NCBI RefSeq assembly: GCF_014202115.1
Contig: NZ_JACHFW010000001.1
Span: 434,001-498,000 of the forward strand
Reading direction: 5' to 3'
Source of the DNA: Catenibacillus scindens
Lineage (GTDB): Bacteria; Bacillota; Clostridia; Lachnospirales; Lachnospiraceae
Length of the DNA: 64,000 nt
Shown here piece after piece: positions 19,502-28,494 of this stretch. Below the pieces are notes generated by a model. It worked only from the letters and a program-made list of their open reading frames with translations, did not search any database and had not been told where the DNA came from. Every line of letters starts with the position of its first letter. The stretch's first letter is position 1. The translations under genes were made by a program, and so were the position numbers.

Positions 19502-20617
19502 TTAGTTAAAAGACTCCGGAGTTACTTTGAAAGCAGATCCATTCACGTCAACAGGCTCCTGATCGTTAAGAAGCGGAGTCATCGCTTTCATGAAATCACC
19601 CACTGTGTCATCAATAGTACCCATAGAAATTGTACCTCTCAGTACGCTCTCGTTATTTACAGAAGCCTGAATCTTGGAATCAATTTCATCGGTCTGGTCA
19701 ACAGTGAAGATACCGAAATTGGCTTTGTCTTCAATATTGGAAGCGCTGGACATTACGAAAGATTCCGCGCCAAGGGCTGTCGTTCCGTTGCAGGTAACAA
19801 TCATCTTTACATCAGGATTTGCCAGGAGCTGATTTTCTACCATTGTGCGGGCAGCAGCCTGATCGTTCCAGTCAGCAACCTCAGCCTCGATGAGGTTGAC
19901 GCGGCTGTCTTCAGATACCTTTGCCACAATAGCGTCAGAACGCCATCCGGCTTCAGGATATGTTGATGCTGTAATGGCAAGCACTTTAATTTCGCCATCG
20001 CCGGCATCCGGGAATGTCTGATCCAGCCAGTCAAGAGCGATCTCACCGCAGGCAGTACCCATATCCGCGTCGCTTGCAGATATCATAGAGCAGCTTGCTG
20101 TAGGAATTTCATTGGCAAAGGCAAGTACAGGAATGCCCTGATTTACTGCCTGTTCAACCGCACTGGCAACACCGTCGCCGTTAACTGCCCATACGACAAG
20201 AATGTCGCATCCCATAGTTACATCGTTTTCAATCTGGCTGATCTGTGTTGTTACATCAACCTCAGCGGAATCAAACTGCACTGTAGCGCCTGTGGCTGTT
20301 ACCGCCTCCTGCATGGCGTTGGTTACTGCCAGAGCAAAGTCATTGCCGATACTTGGAACGGTAATTCCTACCAGCTTGCCCTCGCCGTTGGCTGTGCCAA
20401 GAGTCTCTTCTACAGCGTCGGCAACGCTCTGTGCTGTATCTTCAATGGCCTCAGAAGCGCCTGTAGCTGTCTCACCGGCAGCTTCGCTGGCAGCCTGAGT
20501 CTCACTCTCCGCTGCGCCTGTGGACGCTGTAGTCTCACTGCCAGAATTGCCGCAGCCAGCCAGCATAGAAAGCACCATAGAAGCGCCAAGGAATAATCCA
20601 AAAAATCTTTTTTTCAT
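19502..20617 (-). CDS. Sugar ABC transporter substrate-binding lipoprotein
   Basis: Cell-surface ligand receptor of the importer, 371 residues. The lipoprotein signal ends in LAGC with Cys at residue 22, followed by an Ala/Thr/Ser/Glu-rich linker to about residue 75. The rest is a type I periplasmic-binding fold (VGITVPSIGNDFALAVTNAM and later ASDADMGTACGEIALDWL). Ligand is likely a monosaccharide, but autoinducer-type ligands occur in the same family. It begins the importer operon with its own promoter, directly after the YesN/YesM operon. Confidence 0.94.
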   Translation of the reverse strand: MKKRFFGLFLGASMVLSMLAGCGNSGSETTASTGAAESETQAASEAAGETATGASEAIEDTAQSVADAVEETLGTANGEGKLVGITVPSIGNDFALAVTNAMQEAVTATGATVQFDSAEVDVTTQISQIENDVTMGCDILVVWAVNGDGVASAVEQAVNQGIPVLAFANEIPTASCSMISASDADMGTACGEIALDWLDQTFPDAGDGEIKVLAITASTYPEAGWRSDAIVAKVSEDSRVNLIEAEVADWNDQAAARTMVENQLLANPDVKMIVTCNGTTALGAESFVMSSASNIEDKANFGIFTVDQTDEIDSKIQASVNNESVLRGTISMGTIDDTVGDFMKAMTPLLNDQEPVDVNGSAFKVTPESFN

Positions 20618-20647
20618 AGTAACCTCTCCTTTGATTTTGATGATAAA

Positions 20648-20676
20648 AATTTAACATTTTTCCCGCCCCCCTTCAA
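20648..20676 (-). promoter_or_regulatory. Promoter of the sugar importer operon
   Basis: On the minus strand, TTGAAG (20676-20671) and TAAATT (20653-20648) with a 17-base spacer. The weak boxes fit activation by a regulator such as the neighbouring YesN-type protein. Confidence 0.5.
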
Positions 20677-20724
20677 TACGACAATTTTTCTAAAAGGTGG
20701 ACTTTTTTTTGAACCTGAAGAAAG

Positions 20725-20751
20725 CAGCTCCCATCCCAAGGATAAGAGCTG
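20725..20751 (-). terminator. Weak hairpin after the degenerate ABC gene
   Basis: CAGCTC and GAGCTG arms with an inner ATCC/GGAT pairing, followed by CTTTCTTC on the minus strand. Probably a partial terminator between the regulator operon and the importer operon. Confidence 0.4.
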
Positions 20752-20758
20752 TCCGTAA

Positions 20759-22222
20759 TCACATATTTTTCATTACCTGAATTTTCTCTGCCCGTTTGCT
20801 GTCGGCATAGCTGTTCATAATATAGATGGTGTCGCATATATTCATCAGGTCTTTCATATCGTGAGCCGTAATGACCACACAAGTTCCGTTGGCAGCCAGC
20901 GTGTCCACGGCGCTTAAAATAATGTTTTTCATCTTCAGGTCGCTATCCTCTGTCAGTTCCTCACAGACAAGAATGGCCGGCCGGGTGAGTATCCACTTGG
21001 TCAATATAAGCTGCACCCGGTTATATACATCCAGTTTTTCCGCTCTCATCCCCAGAAACTCCCGTGAAATCCCTGTTTTTGAGAAATATTCCCGGGCCAG
21101 AAACCTTTCCGCTTTCTTATTGTAAAAAATTCCCCACCGGCTCATCTTCCTCATCACTGGAAGGAAAAGATTTTCCCCGCAATCCATGGATTCCACAATG
21201 CCTGAGACATCCCTGTACCACGGAATGCAGCCTACCCCCAGATTTATGGCCTGAAACAAATTTTCAGGGGCGTACGTCCGGCCATTAAGCCGCATCTGTC
21301 CAAAAATATAGGGTTCCTCTCCGGTTAGCATCCGCGCACCTTCCAGGTTGGCATAATTATTCATATCATAAAAGCCCACCACCTCCCCTTTGTGAAGATC
21401 CAGCGTCAGGGAAGCTATATATTCCGGCCCCTGCACCCTCCGGGCAGAAAATATCACCTTATCTGTCCGGTAAGAGCTGCGGCGCAGGGCTGCCAGGGTA
21501 TCGCTGCCAAGCATCCACTGATTCACGGTCACTGTATTATAATCCTCCTTGTAAAAGGTTTTTACATTTTTGCCGCGAAAAAGGACCACCACCCTATCGC
21601 TGACAGATGAGAGAGGATCTTTGCCCTGACGTGCCAGAAGTATGGATATATTTTTCTCCTTCAGAGCGATAAGCATTCTTTCCATACGCTTAAAATCACC
21701 CTGGCCATAACCGGCCATAATGTCATCAATGTAAATCATCTTGGCCTCGCACTCAACAGCCCGGAGGAGTTCCACCATATGCCTCTGGGAAACAGTCAGC
21801 GTATCTGCGGTCATTTCTGCCCTAAGCTCCGGCATATACTGCTGGAGCAAAAAATTTGTGCGAAAATTAATGTTTTTCCGGTGGACCAGCCCCCGGACCT
21901 TTCTCCTGCTGGCAATAACGCAGATATTTTCTGCGATGGTCAGACCGCCAATCAATGTACTGTTTTTGGAGACACAGACTACATTTTTCTGGTCGGCAAA
22001 TCTTTCCTGCGGCCGGTAAGTCCGGCCGTTAAAGGCTACATAGCCCTCCTTTAAGGGTTCGTATCCCATAAAATAATTGTAAAGGGCGGTCTTACCTGCC
22101 CCGGACACACCGAACAGTTCCACCACTTCCCCCTGGCACAGGTGAAGGTCAAGGCCGTTTAAAGCCTCCCGCCCTTCTCCCGTGACAACATTCTGCATAA
22201 ATAATAGTTCTTGACTGCCCAT
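20759..22222 (-). CDS. Degenerate RbsA-like tandem ABC ATPase
   Basis: A 487-residue protein with the two-domain plan of RbsA but eroded motifs. The first Walker A is intact (GVSGAGKT, residues 38-45). Its signature region is LTVSQRHMVE with no SGG, and Walker B ends in Asp-Asp (IYIDDIMAG) instead of Asp-Glu. The second half has no P-loop (GFYDMNNYANLEGA), no signature, and reads ILVCEELTED at Walker B. It begins two bases after the YesM-type kinase and has no permease or binding protein of its own. A regulatory role with that kinase, or with the importer downstream, is inference. It is full length with no frameshift. Confidence 0.8.
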   Translation of the reverse strand: MGSQELLFMQNVVTGEGREALNGLDLHLCQGEVVELFGVSGAGKTALYNYFMGYEPLKEGYVAFNGRTYRPQERFADQKNVVCVSKNSTLIGGLTIAENICVIASRRKVRGLVHRKNINFRTNFLLQQYMPELRAEMTADTLTVSQRHMVELLRAVECEAKMIYIDDIMAGYGQGDFKRMERMLIALKEKNISILLARQGKDPLSSVSDRVVVLFRGKNVKTFYKEDYNTVTVNQWMLGSDTLAALRRSSYRTDKVIFSARRVQGPEYIASLTLDLHKGEVVGFYDMNNYANLEGARMLTGEEPYIFGQMRLNGRTYAPENLFQAINLGVGCIPWYRDVSGIVESMDCGENLFLPVMRKMSRWGIFYNKKAERFLAREYFSKTGISREFLGMRAEKLDVYNRVQLILTKWILTRPAILVCEELTEDSDLKMKNIILSAVDTLAANGTCVVITAHDMKDLMNICDTIYIMNSYADSKRAEKIQVMKNM

Positions 22223-22224
22223 CC

Positions 22225-23247
22225 TTATCCCTTTCCTGTCTTCAACGGAAGTATAAGCTCCACCTGAGTCCCCACATTTTTTATGCTGGAGACATTTAGC
22301 CCATATTCGGGGCCGTACAGCAGTTTTAAGCGGGCGTTAATATTGCTCATAGCAATGCCGTCGCTGCCGCTGTCCTTCCATCTTCCCGCCGATGGAGGTG
22401 TTTTTAATTTTTCCTGGAGCCGCGTCAGCGTCTCCTCGTCCATTCCCACGCCGTCGTCAGCCACAATGACCGCCACATGTTCTCCCGACAGATCTACATG
22501 AACCACAATATGACCTTTTTGAATCTTGTTCTCCATCCCATGGAATATGGCGTTTTCTACAATAGGCTGCAGCGTCAGTTTAGGAATCATACAGCGAAAG
22601 ACTACATCCGTCTGATCATGGTTGATGATCCTAAAGTCGAATCGGCCATTAAAACGGTACTGCTGTATTTTCACATATGTTTCTATATTTTCCAGTTCCT
22701 GGGCCAGTTTTACAATATCATTATCTTTACTGATATTGTAGCGAAAATATTTGGACAATGCTTCCGTCATCTCCGCGATGACCATATTATCGTCAATAAT
22801 AGCCTGTCCCCGTATATTTTCCAGAGTATTATATAAGAAATGAGGGTTAATCTGATTTTGCAGCTCGGCATACTTCATCTTTTCCTCCATCAGAATCCTC
22901 GCCTGCTCACGCTCCATCTCATTTTGTTTTAACTTGATCAGGTCATCAATCCTCTCCAGGACGGAATCGGTATCTGAAAACATGTCTGACACATCATCAC
23001 CGTCAGATACCTGAAGCATCTGTATCCGCCGCTCCAGATTCAGAAAGGGCAGATAAACTGTCCGGTAGAAGAGCAGACACATTCCAAGAACCGCAGCCAT
23101 CACGGCGATCACTACAACCCAGTAGACAAGGCTGTTCATATGGGCATATAAAAAGGGGGAAATAAACACGAAAACTCCCACCAAAATAATGCCGGAAAAA
23201 ATAATCCCAAAGGTATTTTTCCCTGGTTTAAAAATCCTCTTGCTCAC
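22225..23247 (-). CDS. YesM-type sensor histidine kinase
   Basis: Membrane histidine kinase of 340 residues. Two helices at about 14-34 and 41-63 leave almost no extracellular loop, unlike typical YesM proteins with a large external sensor. The phospho-accepting His is in QNQINPHFLYNTLENIRG (His136), followed by a HATPase domain with VENAIFHGME and DDGVGMD. Its partner is the YesN-type regulator 11 bases upstream. The missing sensor domain suggests input from another protein, perhaps the binding lipoprotein or the degenerate ABC protein. Confidence 0.92.
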   Translation of the reverse strand: MSKRIFKPGKNTFGIIFSGIILVGVFVFISPFLYAHMNSLVYWVVVIAVMAAVLGMCLLFYRTVYLPFLNLERRIQMLQVSDGDDVSDMFSDTDSVLERIDDLIKLKQNEMEREQARILMEEKMKYAELQNQINPHFLYNTLENIRGQAIIDDNMVIAEMTEALSKYFRYNISKDNDIVKLAQELENIETYVKIQQYRFNGRFDFRIINHDQTDVVFRCMIPKLTLQPIVENAIFHGMENKIQKGHIVVHVDLSGEHVAVIVADDGVGMDEETLTRLQEKLKTPPSAGRWKDSGSDGIAMSNINARLKLLYGPEYGLNVSSIKNVGTQVELILPLKTGKG

Positions 23248-23258
23248 TTTATGCGCTC

Positions 23259-24857
23259 CTAACGGTAGAGTTTTCGATACTCACTGGGCTTTAACCCTAC
23301 CACTTTATTGAAAATCTTACTAAAATATTTTGAATCTGAATACCCGACTTTTCCTGCGATCTCATTAATAGAAAGACTCTCCTCTTTCAGAAGTTTTTTT
23401 GCGGCATCCATCCGGCATGATGTGAGATAATCGCTGAAATTAATGCCGATCTCTTTTTTAAATAGGGTGCTTAAATAGGCGGGACTGAATCCGATAGCCT
23501 CGGCCACTTCCTCCAGGGATATGGCCCGGCTGTAGTTTTCATTAATATACTGCCGTGCCATCCGTATGGGGAGCTGGCTGGCATTTTTCTTTTCTTCTTT
23601 TACCCGTTCAAAAAAACGGCTCACCGTCTCGTCATAGGTGTACAAAAGCATATTTTCCTCGTAATTACAGTCCAGGATCATCTGAATGCGTTGTTCCAGC
23701 TCCTCAATAGTCTGGGGCGCCACCTGATTTGCTGTCCAGACCTCTTTAATCATGGCTGTCATCCGGTCAATCAGTGAGAAAAAGATCAGCGGGGAATAAT
23801 TAATAGTTTTGCGAACCAGTTCATACATTTCCGTCGCTACATCCACAAAGCCCTGGGCATCCAGTATCTCCACCTGATTTTTCATCACCGACTGATATTT
23901 GGGAAGAAATATATTCTCCACAGAAACGTTTTTGTAATGAAGCGCGTTCCAAAAAATCACAATGTCTACACCTTTTTTCAATCTGCATTTTACAGCCTCA
24001 ATAGCTTCCTGAATAGATCCCCGGATTTCTGCCATTGAGTTTTTTTCCTGACCCACGCCGATAGTCACATGATAATTGTTAAATTTATCCAGTTCCTTCT
24101 GACAGTACTTTAAAGCGTCCTTGATCCTTTCATGGACGCACTGGCGAAGCTCCACAGGGTAATTGACTACTGTAATGATGCCGCTCTGGACATGAGAATT
24201 AATAAACTCGCAGGAAGGAATGTCCATAATTTTTTCAATCTGGTAATTAATAATTTCCAGAAGACTTTTTATATCCGTCACCGGGATCTCAGAATCAATT
24301 TTTGTAAAGAAGGTTAAAAAACATCCGTTAGTAAATTCACAATCTTCCTGAACAAGAGCCTGACGATCATCAACATTAGACACCGACTCCACAATAGAAT
24401 TGAGAAAATGCTGTCGGATCTTATGTTTTCCGCTTCGGGCGATGGCCTCCGCCTCCTGTTTTTCCTTTTTGGCATTTTCGAGGAAATTCCTCTCTTTAAG
24501 GATCTGGTCTAATGTATCATTCAGCTCTTTAGCGTCGATAGGTTTGAGCAGATAATGTTTTACTCCCAGGTTTAAGGCTGTATGGGCATACTCAAAATTT
24601 TTGTAACCGCTCATAATAATATAATCGGCGGACAAGCCCAGACTAATACCCTTCTTTACGATCTGAAGGCCGTCGTACCCAGGCATCCGTATGTCTGTAA
24701 TAACAATATCCGGGCGGACACTTTTCATCATTTCATACAATTCAATGCCATTTGTGGCAATCCCCTCAACAGACAATCCTTTTTCTTCCCAATGGATCAG
24801 TTTTTTCAGCATCTGGCAAATGATCATTTCATCATCCGCAATTAATACTTTTAACAT
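23259..24857 (-). CDS. YesN-type response regulator with AraC DNA-binding domain
   Basis: About 532 residues from ATG 24857 (GGAGAG eight bases upstream). N-terminal receiver domain with acidic pocket IADDE and phospho-Asp in VITDIRMPG; a long middle region (about 130-430); C-terminal AraC helix-turn-helix pair (ISLEEVAEAIGFSPAYLSTL and GYSDSKYFSKIF). Likely activates the sugar importer operon located just after this regulatory operon. Confidence 0.93.
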   Translation of the reverse strand: MLKVLIADDEMIICQMLKKLIHWEEKGLSVEGIATNGIELYEMMKSVRPDIVITDIRMPGYDGLQIVKKGISLGLSADYIIMSGYKNFEYAHTALNLGVKHYLLKPIDAKELNDTLDQILKERNFLENAKKEKQEAEAIARSGKHKIRQHFLNSIVESVSNVDDRQALVQEDCEFTNGCFLTFFTKIDSEIPVTDIKSLLEIINYQIEKIMDIPSCEFINSHVQSGIITVVNYPVELRQCVHERIKDALKYCQKELDKFNNYHVTIGVGQEKNSMAEIRGSIQEAIEAVKCRLKKGVDIVIFWNALHYKNVSVENIFLPKYQSVMKNQVEILDAQGFVDVATEMYELVRKTINYSPLIFFSLIDRMTAMIKEVWTANQVAPQTIEELEQRIQMILDCNYEENMLLYTYDETVSRFFERVKEEKKNASQLPIRMARQYINENYSRAISLEEVAEAIGFSPAYLSTLFKKEIGINFSDYLTSCRMDAAKKLLKEESLSINEIAGKVGYSDSKYFSKIFNKVVGLKPSEYRKLYR

Positions 24858-24889
24858 AAATACTCTCCATTTCCATAAAATACAGCTTA

Positions 24890-25882
24890 TCACTTGTAAA
24901 GTTTTATACAGAACCGGGTACCCTTCCCCTCCTGGCTATCCACATGGATATCTCCGTTCTGCTGATGGATGATCTGGCGGGACATGGCAAGGCCGATGCC
25001 CACACTGTCCGGTGAGGCGTTCTTTCCTTTATAAAAGCGCTCAAAAATATGGGGCAAATCTTCTTTGGATATACCACTGCCTTCATCAGCCACATCAATG
25101 CTCACATAAAGAGGATTATCTGTGACATCCACCCAAAGGGTACCTCCAAAAGACATATGTTCCATACTATTTTTAAGAAGATTGGCCAAAGCTTCCCTCA
25201 TCCATAAAAAATCCCCCTGAAAAGTAATTTCAGAACCGCAGTTGATCTTCAACTGCTGGCCTTTAAGTTCCATGGGAATCATCAAATGCTGAGACGCTTT
25301 TTTGACCAGCTCCAGCACATTAACAGGTTCTTTTTTCATAGTTACTGCCCCGGCATCCAGCCTGGCCATTTTTAGGAGGGCCGACACAAGCCACTGTATG
25401 CGCTCTAATTGGCTTCGGATATTCCCGGTAAACTCCTCCCTTTTTTCTGCGGAGAGATGACTGTCCCTCAAAAAATCAGCCATCATACTCATAGACGTTA
25501 ATGGTGTTTTTAACTGGTGGGAAATATCGGAAATAGCATCAGCCAGATAATTTTTATCCGCCGCCAACAAAGCCGCCTGTTCCCGCTGCTTGACTTCCAG
25601 CTTGCCAATTTCACTGGCAAGATAACTTAATTCTCCCTCTGAAAATTGCTTCATTGTCCAAAACTCAGGATTTTTTCCAAACCTGCGGATCTGCTGGCAC
25701 AGATCTTTTAAATCTTTATATCTTAACCATGTAAATATGACAAAAGAGACGGCAAGAAGGATCATTCCGCCGCCCATAATAAAAAGAGCGTAACGAGGGA
25801 AACACAGAGCTGCCAAAAAGGACGCCGCCATTATACAAACAAATGCCAGGATCATGGCTAAAAATTTTTTATTCCGTATCAT
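24890..25882 (-). CDS. Sensor histidine kinase (HisKA type)
   Basis: About 330 residues from ATG 25882, which has GGAGGTAAG upstream. Two adjacent transmembrane helices (about 8-27 and 33-53) with almost no loop, then the dimerisation helix with phospho-His in SDISHQLKTPLTSM (His122), and HATPase motifs DEGSGISKEDL and GIGLAMSRQI. The architecture resembles intramembrane-sensing kinases that often monitor cell-envelope or peptide stress. It is paired with the OmpR-type regulator immediately upstream. Confidence 0.93.
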   Translation of the reverse strand: MIRNKKFLAMILAFVCIMAASFLAALCFPRYALFIMGGGMILLAVSFVIFTWLRYKDLKDLCQQIRRFGKNPEFWTMKQFSEGELSYLASEIGKLEVKQREQAALLAADKNYLADAISDISHQLKTPLTSMSMMADFLRDSHLSAEKREEFTGNIRSQLERIQWLVSALLKMARLDAGAVTMKKEPVNVLELVKKASQHLMIPMELKGQQLKINCGSEITFQGDFLWMREALANLLKNSMEHMSFGGTLWVDVTDNPLYVSIDVADEGSGISKEDLPHIFERFYKGKNASPDSVGIGLAMSRQIIHQQNGDIHVDSQEGKGTRFCIKLYK

Positions 25883-25883
25883 C

Positions 25884-26570
25884 TTACCTCCCAGCTTCCA
25901 GGCAGTACCCAAGCCCACGCACAGTCCTGATCAGAGCGGGGTGAGCAGGATCGTCCTCCAGTTTTTCACGAAGCCGCTTAATGTAGACGGTCAGCGTGTT
26001 ATCATTGACAAAATCCCCGGCAATATCCCATATACCTTCCAGAAGCTGGGACCGTGTCAAAACCTGGCCCTGATTCTGGATCAGAGTCAGTAAAAGCCGA
26101 TATTCCATGGCTGTGAGCAAAACTTCCTGATCCCCCTTAGTCACCCGGGCTTTTTTCAGATCTACGGAAACATTGCCGTAGCAAAAAAGGTTCTCATCCT
26201 CCTTGTTTTTACCATAGCGCCTGAGTATAGTCTTAATCCGGCTTAAAAGTTCCCGGATGCGGAAAGGCTTTGTTATATAGTCATCCGCCCCCATATCCAG
26301 ACCCATAACTACATTGACTTCGTCATCGCAGGCGGTAAGAAACAAAACCGGAATATCTTCCTGCCCCCGTATAAGTTTACATAAATCATATCCTGTGCCG
26401 TCAGGCAGGGTAATGTCTAAAATCGCCATAATAAACCGGCCCGGGGCGTATGCTTCTTTCATAGACGCGCAGCCAGACACCGCCACCGTCTCATAGCCCT
26501 CCTGCTCCAGGGCATAGGTCAGCCCTGACGCGATCATCGCGTCATCTTCTACAACTAAAATCCGACTCAT
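25884..26570 (-). CDS. OmpR family response regulator
   Basis: A 228-residue receiver plus winged-helix protein. Phospho-Asp is Asp52 in MAILDITLPDG; the C-terminal domain carries TAMEYRLLLTLIQNQGQVLT and the typical TVYIKRLREKLE recognition region. It starts one base after the truA stop with AAGGAG upstream, and its kinase gene follows immediately. Confidence 0.95.
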   Translation of the reverse strand: MSRILVVEDDAMIASGLTYALEQEGYETVAVSGCASMKEAYAPGRFIMAILDITLPDGTGYDLCKLIRGQEDIPVLFLTACDDEVNVVMGLDMGADDYITKPFRIRELLSRIKTILRRYGKNKEDENLFCYGNVSVDLKKARVTKGDQEVLLTAMEYRLLLTLIQNQGQVLTRSQLLEGIWDIAGDFVNDNTLTVYIKRLREKLEDDPAHPALIRTVRGLGYCLEAGR

Positions 26571-26571
26571 C

Positions 26572-27342
26572 TTAACTCCTTATCTTTTCCTGCCCGCCGC
26601 TATAACGGACTTCCATGAGAAACAGTCCCTTAGCCGGCGCCATAACTCCAGCGCATTGACGGTTTTTGCTGTCAAGAATCTTAACCATATCTTCCGGTTT
26701 TTTTTCTCCAAGCCCTACTTCCAAAAGAGTTCCGGCCATGATCCTCACCATATGGTGCAAAAAACCATTGCCGTCAAAAATCATATGGATCTCTTTTTCA
26801 GAGGGAAGGATCTCTATGGAGTACAGCTCCCGCTCCGTAGACTTTTTTGTCCGCCTGACTGATGAGAAAGCAATAAAATCATGGCGTCCCACAAGGCTTG
26901 AAGCCGCCGCTCTCATATTATCAAGATCCGGCATCCGCCGTATACAGTGAACATATTTTCTACAAAACACACCGGCCCTCTCGCCAACATAAACTCTGTA
27001 CAGATATTTTTTGCCAATAGCGTTGAGGCGGCTGTGAAACCGTTGCGGCGCCTCTTCCACCGATAAGATCCCGATATCCTCAGGTAGATAGCGCTCCATA
27101 TATTCCCGGATCTTATGGCAGTCCATGCCGCACTCTGTGTGGAAATTGGCCACCTGGCCCATGGCGTGGACGCCGGCGTCTGTCCGCCCGGAACCGATAA
27201 CCTCCACGTTCTCTCCCGTCATACGGCTTAAAACTTCCTCCAGCTTTCCCTGAATGGTCGTCTGCCCGCTTTTTTTCCCAAGGCGCTGCCAGCCGTCATA
27301 GCGGGCGCCGTCATATTCCATCAATAGCCTGATATTTCTCAT
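26572..27342 (-). CDS. truA: tRNA pseudouridine synthase A
   Basis: Makes pseudouridine at positions 38-40 of tRNA anticodon arms. About 256 residues from ATG 27342 (GGAG seven bases upstream), beginning MRNIRLLMEYDGARYDGWQ. The catalytic Asp is in GSGRTDAGVHAMGQ. It is the first gene of a tight six-gene minus-strand run with two two-component pairs and the degenerate ABC gene, an unusual setting for truA. Confidence 0.95.
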   Translation of the reverse strand: MRNIRLLMEYDGARYDGWQRLGKKSGQTTIQGKLEEVLSRMTGENVEVIGSGRTDAGVHAMGQVANFHTECGMDCHKIREYMERYLPEDIGILSVEEAPQRFHSRLNAIGKKYLYRVYVGERAGVFCRKYVHCIRRMPDLDNMRAAASSLVGRHDFIAFSSVRRTKKSTERELYSIEILPSEKEIHMIFDGNGFLHHMVRIMAGTLLEVGLGEKKPEDMVKILDSKNRQCAGVMAPAKGLFLMEVRYSGGQEKIRS

Positions 27343-27473
27343 GCTCCCACTCCATTGTCTTATTTTTATCTGCGCCAAAACCATATCCGAAGATCTTTGA
27401 CAACCCACTTGTCCGTCTCCGGATTATTTCTTCATTTTAACATAATCTGTTACCTGGCACAACCCGGCAGCAA

Positions 27474-27531
27474 AAAAGGTATGAAATCACATCATTTGGG
27501 GCAATTCCCATTTTGTGATCTCATACCTTTT
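27474..27531 (-). terminator. Intrinsic terminator after the coiled-coil gene
   Basis: AAAAGGTATGA and TCATACCTTTT form an 11-base outer stem, with ATCACA/TGTGAT inside. On the minus strand it is followed by a T run. It separates the coiled-coil gene from truA. Confidence 0.8.
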
Positions 27532-27550
27532 CTTATTTGCTTATTATTTT

Positions 27551-27630
27551 GTAACGATTCAGCCATGCGGCTGGTTTAATAAAAATACGGCGCAAGTTTA
27601 CTTGCAGAGGATTTTTTATTAAACCAGACA
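27551..27630. repeat. Structured interspersed repeat, copy B
   Basis: Leader GTAACGATTCAGCC, outer arms TGGTTTAATAAAAAT (27572-27586) and ATTTTTTATTAAACCA (27611-27626, one bulged T), and the same inner GCAAGT-TT-ACTTGC hairpin (27592-27605) as copy A. The arm sequences differ from copy A but remain complementary. Confidence 0.7.
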
Positions 27631-27635
27631 TGCCG

Positions 27636-28253
27636 TCAGACACATCGGTCCATCTGCTCAAACCTGCGGCTGTGTTCCTGGACAACCTTCTTGATCAGTA
27701 TAATATCCTTTTCCATAGACTCAATTCGATCCGCTGCCTGAGAAAAACGGCGGGCCGCCGGCACATAATTCTCCACAAGGAGGGCAATGGCGGGCCTGAT
27801 CTCAGTCTCGATCTCCGCTTTAATTGCCCGTATATCTTCAGACATCTGACGCCATCTCGCATCGGTAAGATCGGCCCGGCCTTCCAGAATATGTACAGAG
27901 GCTTTGAGATTTTCCACATCTGCTTTAAGGATCTTCATCTCTCGTTTAAGATCTGCCACATCCTGTTTGAGGCTCTCCACATCCTGTTTGAGGATCTCTA
28001 CATCCTGTTTGAGGATCTCTACATCCTGTTTGAGGATCTCTACATCCTGTTTAAGGCTCTCTACATCCTGTTTAAGGATCTCTACATCCTGTTTAAGGCT
28101 CTCTACATCCTGTTTAAGGATCTTCATCTCCGCCTTCAGCGTTCGGATGTCTTCTTTCATCTCTTGTATATCATCTTTTATCGGTTGTAATTCGGATTTA
28201 AGTTTTTGATCCAGCATATCAGACAATGCTATCAACAATTCTTCATTGGTCAT
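27636..28253 (-). CDS. Coiled-coil protein with perfect heptad repeats
   Basis: Unrecognised cytosolic protein, about 205 residues from ATG 28253, which has GGGAGGTGAT nine bases upstream. After MTNEELLIALSDMLDQKLK the chain is a continuous coiled coil: eight LKQDVES/LKQDVEI heptads in the middle, flanked by less regular heptads, then a C-terminal part with ARWRQMSEDIRAIKAEIET. No catalytic motif or signal peptide. Similar small heptad proteins occur in Lachnospiraceae, sometimes in variable copy number. Function unknown. Confidence 0.75.
   Translation of the reverse strand: MTNEELLIALSDMLDQKLKSELQPIKDDIQEMKEDIRTLKAEMKILKQDVESLKQDVEILKQDVESLKQDVEILKQDVEILKQDVEILKQDVESLKQDVADLKREMKILKADVENLKASVHILEGRADLTDARWRQMSEDIRAIKAEIETEIRPAIALLVENYVPAARRFSQAADRIESMEKDIILIKKVVQEHSRRFEQMDRCV
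27958..28125 (-). repeat. 21-base tandem repeat inside the coiled-coil gene
   Basis: Eight back-to-back 21-base units based on ACATCCTGTTTRAGG on the plus strand, each coding one heptad. Units differ at two or three positions that switch Ile/Ser in the heptad. Repeat number could change by slippage without breaking the frame. Confidence 0.9.
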
Positions 28254-28494
28254 ATGCTTTATCACCTCCCGCCAGAAATATGATACTTTGAAACAGTGGA
28301 AACGACATACCCTTACAGACAGGATTGCCGAATGTGCCTGGCTAGACACATTCGACATCCTCAATCATAGTATGTGATTTTATTCTATCATAGCCGGATA
28401 GAAAAAACTACCCATAACCGTACCATAAATTTCGACATAAACAGCGGTTCAATCCGCACCATTTCGACAACAGACAGCTTTTATCACAGTCTCA

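Noticed and set aside
27958-28125. Possible CRISPR array
   Set aside because: The 21-base units are directly adjacent with no unique spacers, and they keep a coding frame.
27904-28209. Plus-strand frame with repeated CLRISTS units
   Set aside because: It is the exact antisense of the heptad repeat gene, with no ribosome site; the minus-strand frame has a good start and a coherent coiled coil.
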